Positions 1 to 6,002 of a stretch of DNA of 7,661 nucleotides are shown here, one piece after another. The position numbers were made by a program, and so were the translations under genes. Source of the stretch: Campylobacteraceae bacterium. Its GTDB lineage: Bacteria; Campylobacterota; Campylobacteria; Campylobacterales; Campylobacteraceae. The notes beneath the pieces were generated by a model. It was given only the letters and a program-made list of their open reading frames with translations, was not told the DNA's origin and did no database searches. Location of the stretch: the NCBI GenBank assembly GCA_031276365.1, contig JAISNG010000074.1, forward strand, positions 1 through 7,661, given 5' to 3'. Numbering within the stretch: position 1 is the stretch's first letter; every line of letters begins with the position of its first letter.

Positions 1-788
1 ATACTCAAAGTTATATAATTTTCCACTTTGCCCCAAATGGCAATATTTACGACAAGTCCTGCTGGAATCAGCGCATTGTTCATGATGCCCAAAACGCCTG
101 CGTCCACCATAGTAGCGCCTTTGTTCCATAGAAAATATCCGACGCCCGAAGCCGCTAAGCCAAGCCACAACAGTACCTGCCATTGCGTAAGTGAAGGGTT
201 GATTGCTCCAAAATCTCCAAATGCTAAAAATGCCAAAGATGTTACAATAAGCGCACCGAAATGAAAATAACCGAAAATCTCCTGCTGGTTGAAATTTCGG
301 TTCTTTTCCATGATATATTTGTATGCGCTTTGTCCTGCTGCGAAACAGATATTTGCGCCCTGTACAAGTAAAAATCCGCTTAAAAATTCATTGTTTACAT
401 TGTCATATCGTATGATAAAAGCCCCAAGCACGGCGACAGCGGCACTTATCAAATATAAAAAATGAAACTGTCCGGCTAAAATATCATATATAAGCGTTAC
501 ATAAAATGGCGTAAATATCGTAAAAAGCAGTATTTCAGGTACGCTTAAAAAGCTGTAAGAGTGGTACAAAAGCAAGTACATGATGCCTATTTGGACGGAG
601 CCTATAAGCAATAATTGAAACTGCAATATTTTCGGTATGCCGCGAAATCTTGTAAACGGTACAAACAGCGCTGCAGCTAAAAATATGCGCACAAAGACTA
701 AAAAATATTTATCAAGTCCCATGAGGTATTCAGCTATGAGACTAAATGAAAAAGCCCACAATATCGTTACTATTATCAGGTAAAACAA
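1..788 (-). CDS. yigM: YigM-like biotin permease of the DMT/EamA superfamily, 3' end outside the window
   Basis: This is the first 262 codons of an inner-membrane carrier. The start is TTG at 788-786: an in-frame TAA lies directly upstream and AGGAG sits 7 bases before it. The protein is almost entirely hydrophobic helices. Segments match what I remember of E. coli YigM, which imports biotin: TILWAFSFS at residues 8-16, EILLFTIFTP and LIYD at 85-102, IIRYD at 125-129, GFLLVQ at 138-143, ASGVGYFLWN at 213-222, VDAGVLGIMNN at 227-237 and PAGLVVN at 242-248. E. coli YigM is about 299 residues, so some 35 residues are missing at the window edge. It follows tonB on the same strand after 62 bases, so it may be the last gene of the exbB-exbD-tonB operon. 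Membership of the ten-helix DMT family is near certain; biotin as substrate is inferred from similarity. Confidence 0.82.
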   Translation of the reverse strand, partial: MFYLIIVTILWAFSFSLIAEYLMGLDKYFLVFVRIFLAAALFVPFTRFRGIPKILQFQLLLIGSVQIGIMYLLLYHSYSFLSVPEILLFTIFTPFYVTLIYDILAGQFHFLYLISAAVAVLGAFIIRYDNVNNEFLSGFLLVQGANICFAAGQSAYKYIMEKNRNFNQQEIFGYFHFGALIVTSLAFLAFGDFGAINPSLTQWQVLLWLGLAASGVGYFLWNKGATMVDAGVLGIMNNALIPAGLVVNIAIWGKVENYITLS

Positions 789-850
789 TTAATTTCTCCT
801 TAATTACCTAAGTATATATTTTGATGTGATTCATCTTTCTCATGTAAAAC

Positions 851-1666
851 TTATATAATTTTATATGAAATCGGCAGAGTAAACAGCAAATCATGTGTTG
901 GTTTCGGAAATTTTTTGGAAGCTTTTTCTATTGATTCTATGGCGCTTGTGTCAAGCATCGCAAAACCTGAACTTTTGACAATTTCTAAAAGTGTAATCTG
1001 TCCGTTTTTGTCTATTCTTATCTTTATCGTTGCGATGCCTTCCATACGCAGTTGTCTGGCTTTTGAGGGATAATTTTTTTTCGCCTCCTTGTCTATGGCG
1101 GCTCTGATAATTGCTATGATATGGTCATCTTCGGACGCAGAAGAGGACTCCGCTTCATCTCCGCTGTTTTGCGCTTGAAGTGTTGATGCGGCAGATGCGG
1201 CTGTTTGCGTTTGAGTCTGCTGGGTTTGGGTTGGCTGCGTATTTTCTTGTGTTGTCGTTTCGGTATTTTCTCGAATATCAGGCTCTATTGGAACAGGAAC
1301 GGGGTCACTTTTTATAATCTGCTGCTGAACAGGTTCGGGCAGTTTTGGTTTTGGCGGCTCTTTTGGCTCAGGGTCATCTTTTGGAGGTTCTTCTGGTTTT
1401 GGCTCGTCTTTTGGAGGGTCTTTTGGTTGCGGTTCATCTTTGGGAAGTTCTTGTTGTGTTGTAACCTGTTCTTGAGATTCGGGCTGTTTTTCTACAAATG
1501 CCGTAAGAGCCATTTTCAGAGAAGCTTTTGATATTTCATGCAGTGCGATAATCTTTTTTTCAAAAGTAAAATTTTTGTAAAGAAACAAAAATGCACCGCT
1601 ATGCACGGAGCATGAAAGTATAAAACCAATCAAAAATCCTATAATGTTACTTTCTTGACTTCTCAT
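851..1666 (-). CDS. tonB: TonB energy-transducing protein
   Basis: TonB, 271 residues, spans the periplasm and passes the energy captured by ExbB-ExbD to outer-membrane receptors for iron complexes and vitamins. Residues 8-30 form the single N-terminal membrane anchor and keep the Ser/His pair spaced by four (S18, H22) that corresponds to S16/H20 of E. coli TonB. Residues about 61-130 are a stiff Pro/Lys/Glu/Asp spacer with a ten-residue tandem repeat, followed by a Gln/Thr/Ser/Ala-rich linker at about 133-178. The C-terminal TonB domain covers about 183-271, with the typical YPSKARQLRMEG (199-210), a V/I-rich strand, DKNGQI (219-224), KSSGF (231-235) and FPKP (253-256). The ATG lies 20 bases inside the end of exbD, so translation is probably coupled. 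The receptor it serves is not in this window. Confidence 0.95.
   Translation of the reverse strand: MRSQESNIIGFLIGFILSCSVHSGAFLFLYKNFTFEKKIIALHEISKASLKMALTAFVEKQPESQEQVTTQQELPKDEPQPKDPPKDEPKPEEPPKDDPEPKEPPKPKLPEPVQQQIIKSDPVPVPIEPDIRENTETTTQENTQPTQTQQTQTQTAASAASTLQAQNSGDEAESSSASEDDHIIAIIRAAIDKEAKKNYPSKARQLRMEGIATIKIRIDKNGQITLLEIVKSSGFAMLDTSAIESIEKASKKFPKPTHDLLFTLPISYKII
1355..1444 (-). repeat. Three 30-bp tandem units encoding a ten-residue Pro/Lys/acidic repeat in TonB
   Basis: Residues 75-84, 85-94 and 95-104 of TonB are three variants of PKDEPxPxxP, with a partial fourth unit from 105. At DNA level the block around gg(c/t)tc(a/g)tctttt recurs at 1371, 1401 and 1431, exactly 30 bases apart. 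Such units could change in number by slippage and so alter the length of the periplasm-spanning rod. Confidence 0.85.
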
Positions 1667-2045
1667 GTTTTGTTACTATCTGTATATTTTCATGTCCCTT
1701 GTTTTTGAGTATGTCTATAACGTCTATAAAACGTCCGAAGCTACTGACTTTATCGCCCAAAATAACAACCTCGTCCGAATTTCTAAGCAGTATTACTCTT
1801 GCTTTAAATTGTTCAATCGTAACCTCTCTGTCGTTTATGTACAGCTTGTCATCTTCGCCTATAATAACTTCAAGCGGTGGAGATTGAAACTCCTCTTTCA
1901 CTATCGCGCTCGAAGCTGATGGCAAATCAACCTTTATTTTACCCTGCGCTATGAAAGTGGAAACGGTCAAAACGATAGAGAGCAATACCAGCATAACATC
2001 TATGAAAGGTACTACATTCATACCATCAGGTCGTTTAAGACGCAT
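1647..2045 (-). CDS. exbD: ExbD biopolymer transport protein
   Basis: ExbD, 132 residues, is the proton-translocating partner of ExbB in the inner membrane. One membrane helix at about residues 10-32 contains the motif NVVPFIDVMLVLL. D16 in this helix matches the essential Asp25 of E. coli ExbD, which carries the proton. The rest is the periplasmic domain, including KVDLPSASSA at 38-47 and the GEDDKLYIND turn. The cytoplasmic N-terminus before the helix is only about nine residues. The gene overlaps the end of exbB by 11 bases and its own end overlaps tonB by 20, so the three are almost certainly translated from one message. TolR and MotB-like relatives share the fold; the neighbouring tonB decides for ExbD. 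Confidence 0.95.
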   Translation of the reverse strand: MRLKRPDGMNVVPFIDVMLVLLSIVLTVSTFIAQGKIKVDLPSASSAIVKEEFQSPPLEVIIGEDDKLYINDREVTIEQFKARVILLRNSDEVVILGDKVSSFGRFIDVIDILKNKGHENIQIVTKHEKSRK

Positions 2046-2475
2046 TTTTATTTGCCTTAAATTTTGCTATGCCTACATCCACTTGTCTTAGACACATTGT
2101 ATATATCATCAAAGTCGGTATTGCAACCAAAAGTCCTGCCGCCGTAGCCTTAAGCGCCAAAGAGAGTCCTATCAGGATAGAATCCGTATCCAAAGCTCCT
2201 TTGCTCGCACCCATATCATAAAAAGTTACCATAACGCCGACAACCGTACCCAAAAGTCCTATATATGGAGCGTTTGAGCCGATAATAGAGAGCGCTGTTA
2301 GATTTTTTGTCAAATCATTTTCAAGCTCATTTTCATTCGTATAATCTTCCATGTTGTAAGTTTTGTAAAAAATCAGTCTTTCAAACGCAAACGTAAGAGA
2401 CAAAACACTCATCAACCCCAATATACCGAATATCGCGTAATCCATATACTCTTTTATAAGCTCCATGAACTCCAT
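2035..2475 (-). CDS. exbB: ExbB biopolymer transport protein, short type
   Basis: ExbB, 146 residues, forms the inner-membrane channel around ExbD. E. coli ExbB is about 244 residues; this short three-helix form is the one usual in Campylobacter and Helicobacter relatives. Helix 1 is at about 13-35. The signature APYIGLLGTVVGVMVTF (69-85) holds T77, equivalent to Thr148 of E. coli, and LALKATAAGLLVAIP (106-120) holds T111, equivalent to Thr181. By my alignment from memory, the position of the E. coli Glu176 is leucine here (L106). ATG at 2475 is preferred over the ATG at 2466 because AAAGGTG lies five bases before it. It is the first gene of exbB-exbD-tonB and has a promoter with a Fur-like site just upstream. 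Confidence 0.95.
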   Translation of the reverse strand: MEFMELIKEYMDYAIFGILGLMSVLSLTFAFERLIFYKTYNMEDYTNENELENDLTKNLTALSIIGSNAPYIGLLGTVVGVMVTFYDMGASKGALDTDSILIGLSLALKATAAGLLVAIPTLMIYTMCLRQVDVGIAKFKANKNAS

Positions 2476-2495
2476 GCAATCACCTTTAAAATAAT

Positions 2496-2501
2496 TTTAT
2501 A
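2496..2501 (-). promoter_or_regulatory. Probable -10 box of the exbB-exbD-tonB promoter
   Basis: Read on the minus strand the sequence is GTGTATAAAATTAT, giving a TATAAA box with a TG just upstream. Transcription would start near 2489, with a short leader of about 13 bases that still contains the exbB ribosome-binding site. No good -35 hexamer is seen, which is usual in this group. The region is very AT-rich, so the exact box is uncertain. Confidence 0.45.
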
Positions 2502-2511
2502 CACTCAAATA

Positions 2512-2526
2512 TGATAATAAATTTCA
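2512..2526. promoter_or_regulatory. Candidate Fur box in front of exbB
   Basis: TGATAAT-A-AATTTCA fits the 7-1-7 inverted-repeat form of the Fur site (TGATAAT-N-ATTATCA) at 12 of 14 positions; the left half is perfect. It lies 10 bases upstream of the proposed exbB -10 box, over the -35 region, where bound Fur-Fe(II) would block RNA polymerase. TonB-ExbBD operons are classic Fur targets, so position and context support the call, but AT-rich DNA gives chance matches. Confidence 0.5.
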
Positions 2527-2610
2527 AATTGTACATTTTTAACTTTAAATCAGCCTTATAAAAAAACGACATAATCTTTCATAATTATATCATTCTAAAT
2601 TTTATATTAG

Positions 2611-2624
2611 CTTTTATATAAAAG
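2611..2624. repeat. Perfect 14-bp palindrome CTTTTATATAAAAG
   Basis: The sequence equals its own reverse complement. Its right end overlaps the strong ribosome-binding sequence that follows. Its centre is 44 bp from the centre of a second 14-bp palindrome at 2655-2668. It could be a protein-binding site or chance in AT-rich DNA. Confidence 0.4.
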
Positions 2625-2631
2625 GAGGTGA
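2621..2631 (+). promoter_or_regulatory. Orphan strong Shine-Dalgarno sequence AAAGGAGGTGA
   Basis: Eleven bases are fully complementary to the usual 3' end of bacterial 16S rRNA. No annotated gene starts behind it; the next real start is ATG at 2713. The only reading frames it could serve are a TTG at 2641 (8 codons) and a GTG at 2643, whose 25-codon frame ends at 2720 and overlaps the start of the DHH gene. It may drive a leader peptide, be a remnant of a lost gene, or be chance. Confidence 0.35.
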
Positions 2632-2654
2632 ATTTTTTTATTGTGTCGGGCATT

Positions 2655-2668
2655 GCTAAAATTTTAGC
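2655..2668. repeat. Perfect 14-bp palindrome GCTAAAATTTTAGC upstream of the DHH gene promoter
   Basis: The sequence equals its own reverse complement and ends 10 bases before the TATAAT box at 2679. It therefore occupies the -35/spacer region of that promoter, a normal place for a repressor operator. No known regulator consensus is recognised. Confidence 0.45.
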
Positions 2669-2678
2669 TAAAACAAAG

Positions 2679-2684
2679 TATAAT
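2679..2684 (+). promoter_or_regulatory. -10 box TATAAT of the DHH phosphoesterase gene
   Basis: A perfect TATAAT lies 28 bases before the ATG at 2713. Transcription from about 2691 would give a leader of roughly 22 bases that includes the AGGAG at 2699-2703. No clear -35 hexamer is present at the right distance. It is probably the main promoter of the plus-strand block. Confidence 0.6.
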
Positions 2685-2712
2685 CCCACTCTATTTTCAG
2701 GAGTAATTTTTT

Positions 2713-3690
2713 ATGTTTGAAGCTGCTTGGAAGGCTATGGAAAAAGCCGTCAATATTCTACTTGTCTCACATGTCAATCCTGACTGCGACACGCTCGGCT
2801 GTTCTTTGGCGCTTCATGATGTTCTGCAAAAAGAGGGCAAAAGCAGTTATCTTTTTAATGCCACGCAAAATCTCCCGCGAAAGCTTGGATTTATGCCGTA
2901 TTTTGACGAAATCCACTCTTTTTTGCCTGCAAAATTTGACACAGTTGTCGTGTGCGACTGCGCGAAATTCGACAGAACGGGACTTGATATAAACGAAGTG
3001 CGAAAGGAAGCTTTGATAGTAAATATAGACCATCATCTTACAAATTCGGCTTTCGGCGATATAAATCTCGTGATAACTCCTAATGCAAGCGCTTGTATGG
3101 TCGTGTATGAGATGCTGAAAAAAAACGGCGTCAAACTTTTGCCCAAAGCCGCTTCATGTCTTTATGCGGGGACGATTGATGATACGGGCTTTTTTGCGTA
3201 CGGCGCGATGGACGCTTCAACATTTTCAAATATGTCGGAGCTTATAAATCTCGGCGCAGACCCTGCTTTAATATCCAAACACTTAAAGCAGAGCGTGCCG
3301 TTAGCAAGATTGCGACTTAGGGAGTATGCCGCCAAAAGTTTTGACTTGATGCGCAGCGGCATGGTCGGAATGCTGTTTATAAGACAGGAAGTTTTGAAAC
3401 GCACGGGCGCAAAAAGAGAGGATACGGAAGATATCATAAATCTCATAAGAGACCTCGTGAGCGTTGAGATGGCAGTGATGATTTTGGAAGAGGAAGACGG
3501 CAGTTTCAAGATATCGTTAAGAAGTAAAAACTCTCTTGACGTCTCCAAAATAGCTCTTAAATTCGGCGGCGGCGGACATTTCGGCGCGGCAGGCTTTGAA
3601 AGCTTTGCTATGCATGCGGAAGATATAGCGCAAATGATACTTAATGAATTTGACAAAGGAATGAAAGATTATGGCACGCAGAAAAAATAA
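2713..3690 (+). CDS. nrnA: DHH/DHHA1 phosphoesterase, NrnA type (oligoribonuclease / pAp phosphatase)
   Basis: This 325-residue cytoplasmic enzyme has the full DHH phosphoesterase layout. Metal-binding motifs are SHVNPDCDTLG (19-29: H20, D24, D26), VVCDCAKFDRTG (79-90: D82), the DHH triad in NIDHHLTN (104-111) and TIDDTGFF (154-161: D156). The C-terminal DHHA1 domain has the substrate-binding glycine loop GGGGHFGAAGF (285-295). The length fits NrnA/YtqI, which degrades 2-5-base RNA fragments and dephosphorylates pAp in bacteria lacking Orn; it is too short for RecJ. The ATG follows AGGAG at nine bases. The gene ends 20 bases inside the following peptidase gene, so the two are coupled. Family is secure; exact substrate (nanoRNA, pAp or cyclic dinucleotide products) is inferred. 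Confidence 0.88.
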   Translation: MFEAAWKAMEKAVNILLVSHVNPDCDTLGCSLALHDVLQKEGKSSYLFNATQNLPRKLGFMPYFDEIHSFLPAKFDTVVVCDCAKFDRTGLDINEVRKEALIVNIDHHLTNSAFGDINLVITPNASACMVVYEMLKKNGVKLLPKAASCLYAGTIDDTGFFAYGAMDASTFSNMSELINLGADPALISKHLKQSVPLARLRLREYAAKSFDLMRSGMVGMLFIRQEVLKRTGAKREDTEDIINLIRDLVSVEMAVMILEEEDGSFKISLRSKNSLDVSKIALKFGGGGHFGAAGFESFAMHAEDIAQMILNEFDKGMKDYGTQKK

Positions 3691-5056
3691 TTCAAAAAGC
3701 AAACTTTTAGCCGCCGCGCTTTTTATCATAGCTTTGATGGCTTTTATATACAACTCCAAAATGTTTGAAAGAGAGTTACCGCAGATTGTTTCTGATGAGA
3801 CTATATATTGGAATCTAAAAAAACCTCTTAATATCAAAATAAGCGATGCAAGCGGCATTAAACGCGTTTTGATACAACTTGGAGATGGAGAGAACAATAT
3901 AACTTTATTTAACGAAAAACATAATGCCGATGAAAAAGAGATTGAGCTTAATATTACTTTTCCCAAAAAAGGTTTTTACAACAAGCAGGATAAATATACG
4001 CTAAGTTACGAAGTTGTAGACCACAGCTTTTGGAACTTTTTCATGGGCAATAAAATCATTAAAGAGTCCGTTATCATAGCAGACAGGCAGGAGCCGCTTA
4101 TACATGTACTCGCAAATTCCTATAAAATCACAAAAGGCGGCGTTGGAATCGTTATATTTAAAACCGAAGACGCCAATCCTGCAGAAGTGTACGTAAAAAC
4201 TGCTTTTGGCAAAAAATTTAAAGCTGTTCCATTCAAGAAAGATGGTTATTATATATCGCTTGTCGTTTGGCCAAGAGAGCAGAAAAACTTTGTCGGCGCC
4301 GAGATAGTTGCGACAGACCTTGCAGGAAATACGGCTCATGAGAAGATAAAATACTATTTTCAGGATAAAAATTACAAAAGTTCCAAAATCCAGCTTTCAA
4401 ATTCGTTTTTAAGCAGTTCGGTATCTTCGCTTGCCCGCGATATAGCCGATGATGAGACGCAAAACATGAACTCTTTGGAGAAGTTTATATTTATCAATAA
4501 CGCGCTAAGAAAAGAGAGTCTTGAAAAGATTGAGAAAGTATCCGAAAATATGGATTATGCCGAATATTTTACGCTCAAACCGTTTTATCCTTTAAAAAAC
4601 AGCGCGGTTGTTGCAAGTTACGGGGATTTTAGGATATATGAATACAACAAGGAGAAGGTGAGCGAATCATACCATTTGGGACTTGATTTGGCGAGTACGG
4701 CGGAAGCGGAAATAGTCTCAAGCAATAGAGGTAAAATCGTTTATGCAGGAGAAAACGGCATTTACGGCAAAATGCTCGTCATATACCACGGGCTTGGCAT
4801 CTATTCGCTCTACGCACACTGCTCAAAACTGCTGGTACAAGAGGGCGATGAGGTAATGGCAGGACAGCTTGTCGCTAAGACAGGAAAGACAGGCTTTGCT
4901 TTCGGCGACCATTTGCATTTCGGCATAGTTATACAAGGCATTGAAGTAAGACCTGAAGAGTGGATGGACGAAAAGTGGATGGACGACAATGTGTTTGAAG
5001 TTATAAAAAACGCAAATGATTTAATCAACAACGAAGAGAATAGCGTTAAATGGTAA
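3671..5056 (+). CDS. Membrane-anchored M23 (LytM) peptidoglycan endopeptidase
   Basis: This 461-residue protein has a basic N-terminus and one membrane helix at about 11-28 without a clear cleavage or lipobox site, so the remainder probably sits anchored in the periplasm. Residues about 35-230 are a beta-rich region containing Ig-like phrases such as KYTLSYEVVD and GAEIVATDLAGN; residues about 255-300 look helical. The C-terminal LytM domain at about 305-430 keeps the zinc ligands H335 and D339 (HLGLD) and H416, plus H383 (YAHC) and H414 (DHLHF), so it should be active against peptide cross-links. Related M23 enzymes in Helicobacter (Csd1-Csd3) set helical cell shape; a similar role here is an inference. 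The ATG overlaps the previous gene by 20 bases, with AAAGGA about 10 bases upstream. lpxC follows after 64 bases. Confidence 0.88.
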   Translation: MARRKNNSKSKLLAAALFIIALMAFIYNSKMFERELPQIVSDETIYWNLKKPLNIKISDASGIKRVLIQLGDGENNITLFNEKHNADEKEIELNITFPKKGFYNKQDKYTLSYEVVDHSFWNFFMGNKIIKESVIIADRQEPLIHVLANSYKITKGGVGIVIFKTEDANPAEVYVKTAFGKKFKAVPFKKDGYYISLVVWPREQKNFVGAEIVATDLAGNTAHEKIKYYFQDKNYKSSKIQLSNSFLSSSVSSLARDIADDETQNMNSLEKFIFINNALRKESLEKIEKVSENMDYAEYFTLKPFYPLKNSAVVASYGDFRIYEYNKEKVSESYHLGLDLASTAEAEIVSSNRGKIVYAGENGIYGKMLVIYHGLGIYSLYAHCSKLLVQEGDEVMAGQLVAKTGKTGFAFGDHLHFGIVIQGIEVRPEEWMDEKWMDDNVFEVIKNANDLINNEENSVKW

Positions 5057-5070
5057 AATAACTGAAAATA

Positions 5071-5079
5071 TGGTATAAA
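5071..5079 (+). promoter_or_regulatory. Extended -10 promoter element before lpxC
   Basis: TGGTATAAA is a TGn-extended -10 box in the 64-base gap between the M23 gene and lpxC. Transcription would start near 5086 and leave about 34 bases of leader. No -35 hexamer is needed for this class. It suggests that lpxC and the genes after it can be expressed independently of the DHH-M23 pair. Confidence 0.5.
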
Positions 5080-5120
5080 TACGGATAGTTTTTATCAATT
5101 TTAAAAAAGAGGAAAAAGTT

Positions 5121-6002
5121 TTGAAGCAAACGACCATCCTTAACAGGGTGGAGGGCGTAGGTATCGGACTTCATAAGGGCGAACCGATACGGATTATATT
5201 AGAACCGTTAGAAGCGAACAGCGGCATTGTTTTTTACAGAAGCGATATCGCATCGAGCATACCCGCACTCCCGCAATATGTTGTAAATACACAGATGGCA
5301 ACCGTTATAGGTACTGGAGAGACAAGCGTGATTTCGACTATAGAACATCTTCTCTCGGCTATCAGTTCTTACGGCATAGATAATTTGCGAATTATCGTAG
5401 ACGGCGCGGAAATACCTGTCATGGACGGCAGCAGCGCAAGTTTTTGTATGATGCTTGATGAGGCAGGGATAAGAGAGCTGGGCGCATATAAAAAAGTTAT
5501 TGTTATCAAGCGCGATGTTGAAGTACGAGACGGCGATAAATTTTCGCGCGTCTTTGCGTCAAACAATCCCACATACCATTTTGTTATTGACTTTGCACAT
5601 CCCATTATCGGCAGACAGGAATATACGTACGAATTTTCCAAAAAGAATTTTTTGAAGCAGATATCAAGAGCAAGAACTTTCGGTTTTTTGAAAGACGCGC
5701 AGATTTTGCGCAGCATGGGGCTTGGTCTCGGCGGTTCTTTGGACAATACGATAATTCTTGACGAAAATAAGGTCTTAAATCACGAAGGACTTCGCTTTGT
5801 GGACGAATTTGTACGCCATAAAATTTTGGACGCTATCGGCGATTTATGTCTGCTCGGTATGCCGATGCTCGGCAGTTACGACTCATATGCGGGAAGCCAC
5901 AAATTAAACCACCTGCTTACAAAAGAGATACTCAAAGACCCGCAAAATTACGAAGTAAAAACTATCAGTAAATCTTTTCAACATGAAAAGGCATTAGCAT
6001 AA
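5121..6002 (+). CDS. lpxC: LpxC, UDP-3-O-acyl-N-acetylglucosamine deacetylase
   Basis: LpxC is the zinc enzyme that removes the acetyl group from UDP-3-O-acyl-GlcNAc, the committed step of lipid A synthesis. At 293 residues it is close to the family length (about 305). Family motifs include GIGLHKG (14-20), STIEHLLSA (72-80; catalytic E75, zinc ligand H76), IPVMDGSS (98-105), ISRARTFGF (181-189) and VRHKILDAIGDL (231-242; zinc ligands H233 and D237, K234), then AGSHKLNH (257-264), whose H260 is the likely general acid. The start is TTG at 5121, eight bases after GAGG; the product begins MKQTTILNRVEGVG, in line with the family. The stop at 6000-6002 overlaps the probable start region of the next gene. 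A near-complete set of catalytic residues makes it functional and presumably essential. Confidence 0.97.
   Translation: MKQTTILNRVEGVGIGLHKGEPIRIILEPLEANSGIVFYRSDIASSIPALPQYVVNTQMATVIGTGETSVISTIEHLLSAISSYGIDNLRIIVDGAEIPVMDGSSASFCMMLDEAGIRELGAYKKVIVIKRDVEVRDGDKFSRVFASNNPTYHFVIDFAHPIIGRQEYTYEFSKKNFLKQISRARTFGFLKDAQILRSMGLGLGGSLDNTIILDENKVLNHEGLRFVDEFVRHKILDAIGDLCLLGMPMLGSYDSYAGSHKLNHLLTKEILKDPQNYEVKTISKSFQHEKALA

Noticed and set aside
28..264. Plus-strand open frame of 78 codons
   Set aside because: It is antisense to the YigM-like gene, which has a clear start, ribosome-binding site and family motifs on the other strand.
812..830. Hairpin GATG-TGATT-CATC between tonB and yigM as a terminator
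   Set aside because: Only four base pairs and no solid U-run; too weak to end transcription.
1205..1531. Plus-strand frame rich in Trp, Phe, Leu and Arg that looks like a membrane protein
   Set aside because: It is the complement of the Pro/Lys/Gln-rich TonB spacer; the composition is a by-product of CCA/AAA/GAA codons read backwards.
2577..2596. A second Fur-like site around TCATAATTATATCAT
   Set aside because: The half-sites do not keep the 7-1-7 spacing, and such AT-rich strings are expected by chance here.
2713..3690. RecJ single-strand DNA exonuclease as an alternative call
   Set aside because: RecJ is about 570 residues or more with an extra OB-fold domain; this 325-residue protein has only the DHH and DHHA1 domains.
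3162..3966. Two minus-strand frames of 164 and 149 codons opposite the DHH and M23 genes
   Set aside because: No family motif and no suitable ribosome-binding site, and both lie opposite genes with full catalytic motifs.
4001..4339. Minus-strand frame of 112 codons with several Cys and His
   Set aside because: The Cys residues show no CxxC pattern and the frame lies wholly inside the M23 gene; judged a shadow.
5057..5120. A terminator between the M23 gene and lpxC (ACT...AGTTTTT)
   Set aside because: The pairing arms are three to four bases with a long AT-rich loop; no GC stem is present.
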